DNA of 64,000 nt from JBNKFV01 sp050290265 (GCA_050290265.1 JBNKHI010000003.1:1-64000); one strand, 5' to 3'; shown: positions 34,792 through 44,131, counted from the first letter of the stretch. Numbers and translations: made by a program. The notes: generated by a model from the letters alone, not told the origin.

Positions 34792-35374
34792 AGTAGCCTT
34801 TCACTTGGTTTAGGAGTTGTAGCCGTTGCTCGCTAAAGAATAGTTTCATACCTATCGCTTTTGTGGTGCCTTCGGCGGTGGTAATCGTAACAGGTTTGTC
34901 GGTTTCGGCGTATTCGCGTTGCGGGAAAATCGTTAATTTAACCGTCTTTATACGAGTTTGTTTGCCATCCTCGTTTGTAAACCAGACGTTTACACCGTTT
35001 CGAAGTTCAAATTTTTCCCCGTCATTGTTGGCAATACCTATATTGCTGTCAGCAAACCATGAAGGGTGTTCGGGGTCGTGAAATTGCATTTTGGGTTTCG
35101 TGAGCCGAGTAAAGCCTCTGGCTTTTTGTCGTCGGTTGTTGTTTTTTGTAACACCAAAGATTTCTGCAAGTTCAGCATTTAGTTCAAAATTAAGAAAGCC
35201 GGATTCGTCAAACTCCCGAGTGTGCATGTTGGTCAGGTATGTATTTGGGAAGCGTTTTGCTTCGGCCTCTTCCGGTGGCTCAATGAAGGTTCCTGGAGGT
35301 AAGTCCCAGACAACGATGAAGGCCGCAATCAGTGCGATTAGAAGAATCAGCGTCAGGCGGTTTTTAGACATCAT
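34778..35374 (-). CDS. lptC: LPS export protein LptC
   Basis: LptC is a bitopic inner-membrane protein that receives LPS from LptBFG and passes it to LptA. The 198 residues have one N-terminal membrane helix (LTLILLIALIAAFIVVWDL) and a periplasmic jellyroll domain with the motifs TRLTKPKMQFHDPEHPSWFADSNIG and LRNGVNVWFTNEDGKQTRIKT. It lies 7 bp past kdsC. Confidence 0.94.
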   Translation of the reverse strand: MMSKNRLTLILLIALIAAFIVVWDLPPGTFIEPPEEAEAKRFPNTYLTNMHTREFDESGFLNFELNAELAEIFGVTKNNNRRQKARGFTRLTKPKMQFHDPEHPSWFADSNIGIANNDGEKFELRNGVNVWFTNEDGKQTRIKTVKLTIFPQREYAETDKPVTITTAEGTTKAIGMKLFFSEQRLQLLNQVKGYYAPN

Positions 35375-35381
35375 TTGCAGC

Positions 35382-35924
35382 TTATTTCACCGTAGTTAGG
35401 TAGCCAGCCAAGGCTGCTTCATAGGTGCCTTGCGCTTGCATAATAAAGTCGCAAGCTTCTCTGACGGCACCTTCTCCACCGCGAAACTGGCTTTGCCAGT
35501 GCGTATTGTCGACTAGAGGTTGCAGGGCGTTAGCTACGGTCATGCCTAGGCCGACTCGACAGATGACTTGCAAATCGGGATAGTCATCGCCCATAAAGGC
35601 GATCTCATCGAGCTCATAATTTTCTTCATTGAGAAGCTCCAGCATCGCCTGAAACTTATCTTCGCGGCCTTGGATCAGAAGTGTGACTCCCAGGTCGGCA
35701 GCGCGTTTGGCAACGAGTTGACTGGTGCGGCCAGTAATAATGCCAACTCGGACGCCACTTTTTTGCAGCAACTTAATGCCGTGCCCATCAAGGGTATTGA
35801 AGGCTTTGATTTCTGAGCCGTCATTACTGAAGTAGAGTTTTCCATCGGTCAATACGCCATCGACATCGAGCAATAGAATGCGAATACGTTTGGCCCGTTC
35901 CTGAGCACCCTGAGACTGATTCAT
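35382..35924 (-). CDS. kdsC: 3-deoxy-D-manno-octulosonate 8-phosphate phosphatase
   Basis: KdsC removes phosphate from Kdo-8-P in synthesis of the LPS inner-core sugar Kdo. The 180-residue HAD-family enzyme has the nucleophile motif LLLDVDGVLTDGKLYF and the later motifs GIITGR and MGDDYPDLQV. It has no cap domain, as expected for a C0-type tetrameric HAD. It starts immediately after the kdsD stop with no spacer. Confidence 0.96.
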   Translation of the reverse strand: MNQSQGAQERAKRIRILLLDVDGVLTDGKLYFSNDGSEIKAFNTLDGHGIKLLQKSGVRVGIITGRTSQLVAKRAADLGVTLLIQGREDKFQAMLELLNEENYELDEIAFMGDDYPDLQVICRVGLGMTVANALQPLVDNTHWQSQFRGGEGAVREACDFIMQAQGTYEAALAGYLTTVK

Positions 35925-36974
35925 TTACATAACCCCTGCGCGCAGTATGTCATGCATATGTACAACACCTACGGGTTGATGCTGGCTGTCCTCGACAATT
36001 ACCGCCGTGATTTTCAGGTTTTCCATAAGCCCTAATGCTTCTGCTGCCAACATGGACTGATGAACAGTTTTCGGGTTTGGGCTCATGACTTTTTCCATTG
36101 TTGCGCTGGACAGATCCGTGCCTTTGTCGACGTGTCGTCTCAGGTCGCCGTCAGTAAAGACTCCAATCAATGCATTGTTCGTATCGACAACGGTGGTCAT
36201 GCCGAGCCCTTTTTCTGTCATTTCCACTAGCGCCTGGCTCAGTGCTGTTGAGCTGCTCACCCTGGGCATATCGATGCCACCGTGCATAATATCTTCCACT
36301 TTCAGTAACAGGCGTCGGCCGAGTGCTCCGCCTGGGTGGGAAAACGCAAAATCCTCTGCGCTAAATCCGCGTGCTTCCAATAGTGCAATTGCCAATGCAT
36401 CCCCCATCACCAAGGTCGCAGTGGTGCTTGAGGTGGGCGCCAGATTGAGGGGGCATGCCTCCTGCTCAACACTGATATCCAGATTGATATCAGCCGCCAT
36501 CGCCAGTGGCGAATCAGATTTGCCACTCAAGCTTATCAGCGGGGTCCCCATGCGCTTTAGAAATGGGAGTAGTCCAACAAGTTCCTGTGCCTTGCCTGAA
36601 TAGGATATGGCAATGACAACATCGTCGCGAGTAATCATGCCCAAGTCGCCATGGCTGGCCTCGGCCGGATGAACAAAAAAGGCTGGAGTCCCTGTGCTGG
36701 CTAGCGTTGCGGCTATTTTATTCCCAATGTGACCGGATTTACCCATGCCCGTAACAATTGCTCTACCTTTCTGTGGAATCGTAGTGCAGCGTAAAATGAT
36801 GTCGCAGGCTTTGACAAATTTCTCGTCTATGCGGGATTTCAACGCGCTTACCGCATTAACTTCCATTTGAATGGTGCGTTGACCGACTTGAATGGCAGTG
36901 TCTAAATTCATGGCGAGTGTTTGTGTATCCTGTGTATCAATGTCGACGGGTTGTAGGGTGGTTGGCGAGGGCAT
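35925..36974 (-). CDS. kdsD: D-arabinose 5-phosphate isomerase
   Basis: KdsD isomerises ribulose 5-phosphate to arabinose 5-phosphate, the first step towards Kdo. The 349 residues hold a SIS domain (about 60-200, with VTGMGKSGHIGNKIAATLASTG and PAEASHGDLGMI) and two CBS domains (about 225-349). The N-terminal ~20 residues before MNLDTAIQVGQ look non-conserved, so a start at a downstream Met (22) is possible. It lies between the cation exchanger and kdsC. Confidence 0.96.
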   Translation of the reverse strand: MPSPTTLQPVDIDTQDTQTLAMNLDTAIQVGQRTIQMEVNAVSALKSRIDEKFVKACDIILRCTTIPQKGRAIVTGMGKSGHIGNKIAATLASTGTPAFFVHPAEASHGDLGMITRDDVVIAISYSGKAQELVGLLPFLKRMGTPLISLSGKSDSPLAMAADINLDISVEQEACPLNLAPTSSTTATLVMGDALAIALLEARGFSAEDFAFSHPGGALGRRLLLKVEDIMHGGIDMPRVSSSTALSQALVEMTEKGLGMTTVVDTNNALIGVFTDGDLRRHVDKGTDLSSATMEKVMSPNPKTVHQSMLAAEALGLMENLKITAVIVEDSQHQPVGVVHMHDILRAGVM

Positions 36975-37002
36975 TATAGCAACTTAGTTTTCAATTGTGT
37001 TT

Positions 37003-37986
37003 TCAAGCGGCGGCTTGAAATAGGATAAAGTAATAACCTATGTATCCTAGCAACAGAAAAGTCGCAATGATCCTGCCTAAGTGCCCAACGCTATTGCCGT
37101 TTTTATTGCGTAACCGGTAGTCGATAAATAGCGCGATAGACAAAAACAAAGTCATTGCTCCCACCGCTAGATAGTCGCGTGTAAATACAGCCGTGTCCAT
37201 GCTGAGCGGTTGAATGATTCCCGGTACAGACATTACTGCGAGAAGGTTAAAGATATTCGAGCCAATAATATTGCCCAGCGCGATGTCTGTGTGACCTTTT
37301 AGTGCGCTGACTGCCGATGCGGCTAATTCTGGCAAACTGGTGCCTACTGCGACCACGGTGAGTCCGATGATTAGGGGACTGACCCCAAAATGGATTGCAA
37401 CGGTTTTTGCTCCCCATACAAGCCAATCGGAGCTAAAAATGAGCAGTCCCAGGCCAACCACAAACCAAATGACAGCTGCGCCGCGCTGCATTTCCGGGAT
37501 TTCAGGTTCCGCTTCTTCCGGACTGGGGTGTGCACTTTTGATACGAATCAGGAATGTTATTAGGGGAATCAGCAGTAGTGCGAGTATTGCACCTTCCGTG
37601 CGTGTCATCTGAGCGTCCCATAAAAACCATCCTGCAAGCGCAGTCACGCCGAGAAGAATTGGAACTTCCTGTGTTAGCAGATGCTTTTGAATAGGTAGCG
37701 GGGCTAGAAGGGCAGTGATAGCCAGAACAAGTCCAATATTTGCCATATTGGAGCCAAGTGCGTTACCAATGGCCATGTCACCAGCATCGCTAAGAGAGGC
37801 GTTAATAGAAACAAGTATTTCGGGCGCGGAAGTACCAATTGAAACGATAGTTAAGCCGATAACCAACTTCGATATACCAAAATTATTGGCTAGACTGGCC
37901 GCTCCAGCAACAAATCGGTCGGCACTCCACACCAGCCCTATAAAGCCAGCGATGATAGCCATTGTAGCAAGCGACAACTCGGACAT
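37003..37986 (-). CDS. yrbG: CaCA-family Na+/Ca2+ exchanger, YrbG-like
   Basis: A 327-residue inner-membrane protein with two inverted halves, each carrying an alpha repeat: VIGLTIVSIGTSAPEILVSINA with GNALGSNMANIGLVLAI in the first, and IIGLTVVAVGTSLPELAASAVSA with GNIIGSNIFNLLAVMS in the second. These acidic and Asn/Ser residues are the cation site of CaCA exchangers. About ten membrane helices are expected. The position next to kdsD matches E. coli yrbG. The ion specificity is inferred from the family. Confidence 0.93.
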   Translation of the reverse strand: MSELSLATMAIIAGFIGLVWSADRFVAGAASLANNFGISKLVIGLTIVSIGTSAPEILVSINASLSDAGDMAIGNALGSNMANIGLVLAITALLAPLPIQKHLLTQEVPILLGVTALAGWFLWDAQMTRTEGAILALLLIPLITFLIRIKSAHPSPEEAEPEIPEMQRGAAVIWFVVGLGLLIFSSDWLVWGAKTVAIHFGVSPLIIGLTVVAVGTSLPELAASAVSALKGHTDIALGNIIGSNIFNLLAVMSVPGIIQPLSMDTAVFTRDYLAVGAMTLFLSIALFIDYRLRNKNGNSVGHLGRIIATFLLLGYIGYYFILFQAAA

Positions 37987-38319
37987 TTTTACCGTTTCCC
38001 TTTTTCTGTTAAGTGTTTGTTCAGTGCATGGATGTTCTAGTGGCTATGGGTAGTTAGTTGGCGCAAGGCCTAACGGGTGGCGATGTTATAGTGAGGTGCT
38101 CGGCTTGTCAGCAAAAACTCCCGGTAATTCGCCTGATTTCGCGTTTGCCAATATCCTGTTGCGAAATGACTTTTGGCAGCGAATGTAGTGTTAGTCGATG
38201 CTGGTGTCAGTATTGGCGCTATAGATTTGTTGCACCAGCTTGGCTGCCATTGCGAGATTTGTCGGTTTGCCTCATTATTCACACTTTTATTTTGGAATGT
38301 CAGTAAGGTAAGGGGCTAC
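37987..38319. other. divergent intergenic region, yrbG/mlaC
   Basis: These 333 bases hold no convincing gene. Frames open on both strands give proteins with no membrane or domain pattern. In E. coli and Pseudomonas the mlaF, mlaE and mlaD genes precede mlaC on the plus strand; no remnant of them can be recognised here. Promoters for both flanking genes should lie here, but no clear -10/-35 pair was found. Confidence 0.45.
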
Positions 38320-38994
38320 ATGTTGAACATACAGGTGACAGCGACAACGTTTTTCCGGCAGGCTTTGTTAATAACTGCTCTTGTGGGTGTGACAGTGCCC
38401 GTGAGTGCAGTTCAAGCTGCAGCACAAGGTGGTAATACCGGTGCGGCGAAAGCCACTAGAGATCTCTCGGCCCACGGCTTGATTCGTCAAGTTACCGTTG
38501 AAATGCTGGATGTACTGAAAAATGACAACCCTGAAGATGTCGGTCAGGAAGCTTTTCAGCGCAAAGTGTTGGCAATTTTAGAGCCCGTTGTCGATTTTGA
38601 CTTTATTGCACGCAGTGTGATGGGGGGATATGCAAGCCAGGCAACGGATGAGCAAAAAGCACAATTTGCCGAGGTATTCAAAAAAGGCTTGATTAGTACC
38701 TACTCCAAGGGAGTATCAGGCTTTGCTAACAAAGAGATAGAAACTTTGCCGCCGGAAGGTGATATTGGTGGGCAGCGTCGAGTCAGTGTGGATCAGAAAA
38801 TAGAAAGCCCTGATGGCGTTGATCACTTGTCTTATACGATGGCGATGAATCGCGAAGGGCAGTGGAAACTTATTAATATGGTTATGAATGGCGTAAACTT
38901 GGGTAAAACTTTTCGCAACCAATTTGCGCAAGCGATGGCGCAAAATAAAGGTGACTTGGATACCGTTATCAGTAATTGGGGTAAAACGGGCTAG
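38320..38994 (+). CDS. mlaC: MlaC-like periplasmic phospholipid-binding protein
   Basis: MlaC shuttles phospholipids between the outer-membrane MlaA complex and the inner-membrane MlaFEDB transporter. The 224 residues have a signal peptide (MLNIQVTATTFFRQALLITALVGVTVPVSAVQA) and the MlaC/Tol-Tol-Ttg2 core: VVDFDFIARSVMGGYASQATDEQKAQFAEVFKKGLISTYSKGV and a late WKLINMVMNGVNLGKTFRNQF. The start at 38320 has AAGGGG about 6 nt upstream. The usual partners mlaF, mlaE, mlaD and mlaB are not next to it, although ibaG and murA still follow. Confidence 0.92.
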   Translation: MLNIQVTATTFFRQALLITALVGVTVPVSAVQAAAQGGNTGAAKATRDLSAHGLIRQVTVEMLDVLKNDNPEDVGQEAFQRKVLAILEPVVDFDFIARSVMGGYASQATDEQKAQFAEVFKKGLISTYSKGVSGFANKEIETLPPEGDIGGQRRVSVDQKIESPDGVDHLSYTMAMNREGQWKLINMVMNGVNLGKTFRNQFAQAMAQNKGDLDTVISNWGKTG

Positions 38995-39200
38995 CCCTAA
39001 CTAATGCCAGGTGCGTTAGAGGTGTAAATTCAGTAAACTATCGGCCTTTCCGGCTGGCTATTGAGCACGTTGAAACCCTTTCAGTAGAGCAATCAAAGGC
39101 GACAGTTCTGCAGCTGTTGCCTTTTGTTATTTTGATAGGGCGCAAATTATGCGTTAAGTAACCATGTCATATTTTTACCGAACAACTTCAGGTGGCGACC

Positions 39201-39437
39201 ATGAATGCAGATCAAATTAAATCTTTAATAGAAACCGAAATAAGCGATGCGCAAGTTGAGGTTAATATTGAGGGGAGTCATATTAATCTGGTGGTTGTTA
39301 GTCCAGCGTTTGCAGGGCTGAATGCGGTTAAAAAACAACAGATGGTTTACGCCGTGTTAAAAGATGCTATCGCCAGTGGCGTTATTCACGCCGTCAATAT
39401 GAAAACTCTTACCCCGGAAGAGCAAGCGCAGGCCTAA
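39201..39437 (+). CDS. ibaG: BolA-family protein IbaG
   Basis: IbaG/YrbA is a small BolA-like protein that partners with monothiol glutaredoxins in iron-sulfur and acid-stress functions. The 78 residues start MNADQIKSLIETEISDAQVEVNIEGSHINLVVVSPAF and contain the helix-turn KKQQMVYAVLKDAIASG and the conserved IHAVNMKTLTPEE. A GTG nine bases upstream is also in frame. It precedes murA, its conserved position. Confidence 0.93.
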   Translation: MNADQIKSLIETEISDAQVEVNIEGSHINLVVVSPAFAGLNAVKKQQMVYAVLKDAIASGVIHAVNMKTLTPEEQAQA

Positions 39438-39540
39438 TATCTGGTTAACCGCAGTGCAATCCGCTTTAGTTAGAGGCTGGTTTGCGTTTAATACAATAGT
39501 AAAAATACAACAGTAGATAAAAATCTGCTCGGCGATCGTT

Positions 39541-40803
39541 ATGGATAAATTATTAATTAAAGGTGGCGCAAGCCTCAATGGCGAAATTCGGATTTCTGGC
39601 GCAAAAAACTCCGGATTACCCATTTTAGCAGCGACGCTGCTTGCGAAGGGGCCTATGCACATATGCAACCTGCCGCACTTGAATGACATTACCACCATGC
39701 TTACGTTGCTTCGTAGCATGGGGTTGGGGGTGACGATTGATGAGCATATGTGTGTCGAGATTGATGCAGACCTGATCACAGAGTACACGGCACCTTACGA
39801 ACTTGTAAAAACGATGCGTGCCTCAATTTTAGTGCTAGGGCCTATGCTGGCTCGTTTCGGTGAAGCAAATGTTTCCTTTCCTGGTGGGTGTGCCATTGGT
39901 AGCCGGCCAGTTGATATTCATTTGCGCGGCCTGGAAGCCATGGGTGCGACAATACTCGTTGATGCCGGTTATATCAGAGCCTCGGTCGATGGGCGCCTTA
40001 AAGGCGCGCACTTCTTCATGGATACGGTAACCGTCGGTGGCACCGAGAACCTGATGATGGCTGCTGTGTTGGCTGATGGCCGAACGGTTCTTGAAAATGC
40101 GGCACGAGAGCCCGAAATTGTCGATTTGGCTAGATGCTTGAACAAAATGGGTGCAAAAATTACAGGTGAAGGCACTGCAACCATCACTATTGACGGGGTT
40201 CCGGAACTGCACGGGTGCACATACAGTGTGATGCCCGATCGGATTGAGACTGGCACCTTTCTGGTGGCGGCAGCAGCGTCACGTGGCCGTGTAAAGCTGC
40301 GTGATACATCGGCGGAGTTGCTGGAAGCTGTTTTGTTAAAATTAGAGGAGGCTGGTGCCCATATTACCTGTGGAGAAGACTGGATCGAGCTGGATATGAA
40401 AGGCCAGAGGCCTAAAGCTGTGAATTTGCGCACTGCGCCTTATCCAGCGTTTCCCACTGATATGCAGGCTCAGTTTACGGCGATGAATGCTGTTGCCGTG
40501 GGCACGGGGACTGTGATTGAGACGATTTTTGAAAATCGATTGATTCAGATTCATGAGCTGAATCGTATGGGGGCAAACATTCGACTAGAAGGTAACACTG
40601 CGATTGTTGATGGTGTAGAAAAGCTTAAGGCGGCGCCTGTGATGGCCACTGACTTGCGCGCTTCTGCCAGCCTCGTTATTGCTGGCATGGTGGCAGAAGG
40701 TGAGACTATTGTTGACCGTATCTACCATATTGACCGTGGCTATGAATGTATTGAAGAGAAATTGCAGATGTTAGGTGCCAATATTCGTCGTATCCCTGGC
40801 TAA
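39541..40803 (+). CDS. murA: UDP-N-acetylglucosamine 1-carboxyvinyltransferase
   Basis: MurA transfers enolpyruvate from PEP to UDP-GlcNAc, the first committed step of peptidoglycan synthesis and the fosfomycin target. The 420 residues begin MDKLLIKGGASLNGEIRISGAKNSGLPIL, with the catalytic Cys at position 117 in FPGGCAIGSRPVD (Cys115 in E. coli), so the enzyme has the fosfomycin-sensitive residue. It is followed by hisG after about 40 bp. Confidence 0.97.
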   Translation: MDKLLIKGGASLNGEIRISGAKNSGLPILAATLLAKGPMHICNLPHLNDITTMLTLLRSMGLGVTIDEHMCVEIDADLITEYTAPYELVKTMRASILVLGPMLARFGEANVSFPGGCAIGSRPVDIHLRGLEAMGATILVDAGYIRASVDGRLKGAHFFMDTVTVGGTENLMMAAVLADGRTVLENAAREPEIVDLARCLNKMGAKITGEGTATITIDGVPELHGCTYSVMPDRIETGTFLVAAAASRGRVKLRDTSAELLEAVLLKLEEAGAHITCGEDWIELDMKGQRPKAVNLRTAPYPAFPTDMQAQFTAMNAVAVGTGTVIETIFENRLIQIHELNRMGANIRLEGNTAIVDGVEKLKAAPVMATDLRASASLVIAGMVAEGETIVDRIYHIDRGYECIEEKLQMLGANIRRIPG

Positions 40804-40845
40804 CTGCTGCACCAGACTCGCTAGATTAAATTGAGTAGTTTTTAT

Positions 40846-41472
40846 ATGACCCAGTTAACTATTGCTCTTACTAAAGGGCGCATCCTCAAGGAAACTTTGC
40901 CAATGCTGGCGGCTGCAGGTATTGAGCCCCAGGAGGATATACATACTAGCCGTAAGCTTGCTTTTGAAACTAATCAAGAGAATATTCGTTTGCTAGTGTT
41001 GCGTGGTACTGATGTGCCCACTTATGTTCAGTATGGCGCAGCAGATGTTGGTGTGGCCGGTAAAGATACTTTGATGGAACATGGTGGTGAAGGCCTGTAC
41101 GAGCCGCTGGATTTGAAAATTGCCCGTTGCGCTTTAATGACTGCGGCCATTAAAGGTTTGCCGGAGAAGTCCGGGCGTATCAAAGTAGCTACCAAATATG
41201 TCAATGTCGCCAAGCGGTACTATGCTGCCCAAGGTCGGCAGGTAGATATCATTAAGTTATATGGTGCCATGGAGTTGGCACCTATCATGGACCTTGCCGA
41301 TGAAATTGTTGATATTGTCGATACGGGTAATACCTTGCGCGCTAATGGGTTGGAGCCGCGTGAGCATATTGCTGACATCAGTTCTCGACTAATAGTGAAT
41401 AAAGCCTCCATGAAAATGAAGCATAGCTCTATTCAGCAACTGGTTGACGCGGTCTCTCTGGCTGTTGGTTAA
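40846..41472 (+). CDS. hisG: ATP phosphoribosyltransferase, short form
   Basis: HisG joins ATP and PRPP in the first step of histidine synthesis. The 208-residue catalytic protein (MTQLTIALTKGRILKETLPMLAAAG...) is the short type lacking the C-terminal regulatory domain, so it should need HisZ, which is not in the window. The PRPP-binding loop reads IVDIVDTGNTLRANGL. A TTG five codons upstream also fits the frame, but the ATG at 40846 matches the family. It lies between murA and hisD. Confidence 0.95.
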   Translation: MTQLTIALTKGRILKETLPMLAAAGIEPQEDIHTSRKLAFETNQENIRLLVLRGTDVPTYVQYGAADVGVAGKDTLMEHGGEGLYEPLDLKIARCALMTAAIKGLPEKSGRIKVATKYVNVAKRYYAAQGRQVDIIKLYGAMELAPIMDLADEIVDIVDTGNTLRANGLEPREHIADISSRLIVNKASMKMKHSSIQQLVDAVSLAVG

Positions 41473-41519
41473 TTTATTTCTCTATCGTCTTTTGTAATTC
41501 GATGTAAATGGTGAGGTTC

Positions 41520-42821
41520 ATGTCTGTTTCTATTGCTCGTCTCGACGCTAATGCTGAAGGTTTTGCTCAATCGCTGGATAAGCTGTTGGCTTGGGATGCG
41601 GTGTCTGATCATCAGGTCGGTACAAGGGTTAGCGATATTCTGGCCAACATAAAGGCTCGTGGAGACGAAGCGCTGGTTGAATACACTCAGCAGTTTGATG
41701 GCGTAACCGTTACGCATGCTGAGGATTTAGTGGTGTCGCAGACACGTCTGCAAGAGGCATTGGCGCGAATTCCGTTGGAAACACGTGAAGCGCTGGAGAC
41801 GGCGGCCAAACGAGTGGAGCAGTATCACCTGCACCAGAAGCAAAGTTCCTGGCAATATACGGAAGCTGACGGAACCGTTCTTGGGCAAAAAATAACGCCT
41901 ATGGAGCGTGTTGGTATTTATGTGCCCGGTGGAAAGGCTTCGTATCCTTCTTCAGTGCTGATGAATGCCATTCCAGCAAAGGTTGCGGGTGTTGACGAGA
42001 TTATCATGACGGTGCCCACGCCTCGTGGTGTTATTAACGATATGGTATTGGCAGCAGCAGCGATCGCGGGGGTTGATAAGGTTATTGCCGTAGGTGGTGC
42101 ACAGGCAATCGGTGCATTGGCTTATGGCACTGGTGTCGTTCCCAAGGTCGACAAGATAGTAGGCCCAGGTAATATTTATGTGGCAACGGCCAAGCGTCAG
42201 GTATTTGGAGAAGTGGCTATCGATATGATTGCGGGCCCTTCCGAAATACTGATTGTTTGTGATGGCAAAACGTCGCCAGACTGGGTGGCGCTGGATATGT
42301 TTTCTCAGGCTGAGCATGATGAGCAGGCCCAATCCATTTTGGTCTGTCCGGATGAGGCGTTTCTCGATGCTGTGGAAGCCAGCATTGAAAGGTTGTTGCC
42401 CACTTTGAGCCGAGCGGATATTGCTCGTCAATCGCTAGGTTCTCGCGGTGCATTAATATTGGTGTCTGATATGACTCAGGCATTGCAAGTCGTTAACCGT
42501 ATTGCACCAGAACACTTAGAGTTGTCAGTCGAGGATCCTGAAAGTTTACTGCCTGGTGTTCGTCATGCTGGTGCTATCTTTATGGGTGCATACACATCTG
42601 AAGCGCTGGGTGATTATTGTGCAGGGCCAAATCACGTATTACCGACGTCCGGTACAGCGCGATTTTCATCGCCACTGGGTGTCTACGATTTTCAAAAGCG
42701 AAGTTCTTTGATTTATTGTTCCCAAGCAGCTGCGCAGACTCTAGGTAAAACAGCGTCAATTTTGGCTCGTGGAGAATCTCTTGAGGCTCACGCCTTATCT
42801 GCTGAAGCTCGTCTTTCTTGA
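41520..42821 (+). CDS. hisD: histidinol dehydrogenase
   Basis: HisD oxidises L-histidinol to histidine in two NAD+-linked steps. The 433 residues (MSVSIARLDANAEGFAQSLDKLLAWDAVSD...) show GIYVPGGKASYPSSVLMNAIPAKVAGV, the GPGNIYVATAKRQVFGEVAIDMIAGPSEI segment, SQAEHDEQAQSILV, and the zinc-site HVLPTSGTARFSSPLGVYDF. An ATG 4 codons upstream lacks a ribosome-binding site, while 41520 has GTGAGG close by. hisC, which often follows hisD in Pseudomonas, is absent; a terminator follows instead. Confidence 0.97.
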   Translation: MSVSIARLDANAEGFAQSLDKLLAWDAVSDHQVGTRVSDILANIKARGDEALVEYTQQFDGVTVTHAEDLVVSQTRLQEALARIPLETREALETAAKRVEQYHLHQKQSSWQYTEADGTVLGQKITPMERVGIYVPGGKASYPSSVLMNAIPAKVAGVDEIIMTVPTPRGVINDMVLAAAAIAGVDKVIAVGGAQAIGALAYGTGVVPKVDKIVGPGNIYVATAKRQVFGEVAIDMIAGPSEILIVCDGKTSPDWVALDMFSQAEHDEQAQSILVCPDEAFLDAVEASIERLLPTLSRADIARQSLGSRGALILVSDMTQALQVVNRIAPEHLELSVEDPESLLPGVRHAGAIFMGAYTSEALGDYCAGPNHVLPTSGTARFSSPLGVYDFQKRSSLIYCSQAAAQTLGKTASILARGESLEAHALSAEARLS

Positions 42822-42841
42822 TGTGTTTTGGCTTGTGGGAA

Positions 42842-42876
42842 TTTAAAAACCGGGCTTTTTAGTCCGGTTTTTAAAT
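42842..42876. terminator. bidirectional terminator between hisD and algW
   Basis: AAAAACCGG and CCGGTTTTT pair around a short loop, flanked by A- and T-rich tracts on both sides. It lies between convergent hisD and the protease gene and can serve both. Confidence 0.8.
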
Positions 42877-42889
42877 TAATCTGAGCTGC

Positions 42890-44053
42890 TTAGGTGTTTG
42901 AGGGGTTGTTGCCAATAGTGACATCAAGCTCTATTTTTTCTGATGTTCTAATCAGTGTGATTGTCACAACATCACCGGGGCGGGAATCAAAAATTGTGCG
43001 CATTCCTTTGCGGCCATTGCCAACGGGTTGGTGGTTGATATGTGTAATGATATCGCCTGGGCGCAAGCCAGCTAACTCCGCAGGCCCATGCTCGGCTACG
43101 GCCGTTATTACTATCCCATTACTGGCAGACAGGTTGTTGGCTTCAGCGTAGCGAGGTGAAAGCTGTTGAGCTTCTATACCCAGCCAGCCTCGAACTACGC
43201 GCCCAAATTTAATAATGTCTGTGAGCACTCTGAGAGCCTCGTTGGCAGGCGTCGCAAAGCCGATGCCCGTGGCGCCAGCATTTTCGAGGATAGCAGTGTT
43301 TATGCCCAAGAGTCTGCCGTAAACATCTACTAACGCACCGCCAGAGTTGCCTTGGTTAATTGCTGCGTCTGTCTGGATAAAATTCTCATAAGCATTTAAG
43401 TTGAGGCCGTACCGCCCGGTAGCGCTAACAATGCCTTGCGTGACTGTTTGTCCGACGCCAAAGGGATTGCCGATAGCGAGTACAACATCGCCGATCCGAA
43501 TGGAATCAGGGTTGCCGATCTCTATTGCGGTTAAATTGGGCAGGTCGACCTTAAGTACGGCAAGGTCGCTGGCCAGATCTGTTCCTACCTGCTCTGCTAT
43601 TGCCTCACGGCCATCATTGAGCAATACAATGATCTCGTCAGCACCATCGATAACGTGGTTATTTGTGAGTAGATAGCCCCTTGGGTCGACGATTACTCCA
43701 GAACCTAGTGCGGACTGGAGGCGTTCCTGCTGTGGCGGATCAGATCGGTTGAAAAATAGTCGAAAAATGGGGTCGTCGTAAAGCGGGTTGCGCTGGCGCT
43801 TTACCTTTTTTAGCGAATAAATGTTGACGACTGCTGGGGCAGCTTTGCTAACCGCGTCAGCGTACGATATCGGGCCCAGAAGATTGGGTTGTACTGGAGA
43901 AGGGGTTGATTTGAGTAGCTGTTCTATTGGCGCTCTTACCTCGGAGGGAAGGCTTTTTCGTAACGACGGCGTTGCCAAAACGAGCAGTCCCGCAAAAAAA
44001 AGACCTGCTAATGCCGGCCAGCCCCAATAGCGCATAAAATTTGATATGGCCAA
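42890..44053 (-). CDS. algW: membrane-anchored serine protease, AlgW/DegS type
   Basis: AlgW/DegS proteases sense misfolded outer-membrane proteins through a PDZ domain and cut the anti-sigma factor MucA or RseA, releasing the envelope-stress sigma factor. The 387 residues have one N-terminal membrane helix (GWPALAGLFFAGLLVLATPSL), a trypsin-like domain with His133, Asp163 and Ser237 (GNSGGALVD), and one PDZ domain (about 285-380). A single PDZ domain and a membrane anchor separate it from DegP. The position next to hisD matches Pseudomonas algW. The stress pathway here is inferred. Confidence 0.93.
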   Translation of the reverse strand: MAISNFMRYWGWPALAGLFFAGLLVLATPSLRKSLPSEVRAPIEQLLKSTPSPVQPNLLGPISYADAVSKAAPAVVNIYSLKKVKRQRNPLYDDPIFRLFFNRSDPPQQERLQSALGSGVIVDPRGYLLTNNHVIDGADEIIVLLNDGREAIAEQVGTDLASDLAVLKVDLPNLTAIEIGNPDSIRIGDVVLAIGNPFGVGQTVTQGIVSATGRYGLNLNAYENFIQTDAAINQGNSGGALVDVYGRLLGINTAILENAGATGIGFATPANEALRVLTDIIKFGRVVRGWLGIEAQQLSPRYAEANNLSASNGIVITAVAEHGPAELAGLRPGDIITHINHQPVGNGRKGMRTIFDSRPGDVVTITLIRTSEKIELDVTIGNNPSNT

Positions 44054-44131
44054 GCTTGGCTCCTGTGTTTGTCTTGGTCTGATGCGGCCTTGGCTCTGAG
44101 TATTACTTCTCAGAGCCTGTTGAGCAGATAA

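Noticed and set aside
36085..36603. 172-codon plus-strand frame over kdsD
   Set aside because: Shadow of kdsD; no start signal.
38058..38306. Small plus-strand frame before mlaC as a remnant of mlaD or a new gene
   Set aside because: Cys/Trp/Arg-rich, with no hydrophobic N-terminus or MCE motif; not supportable.
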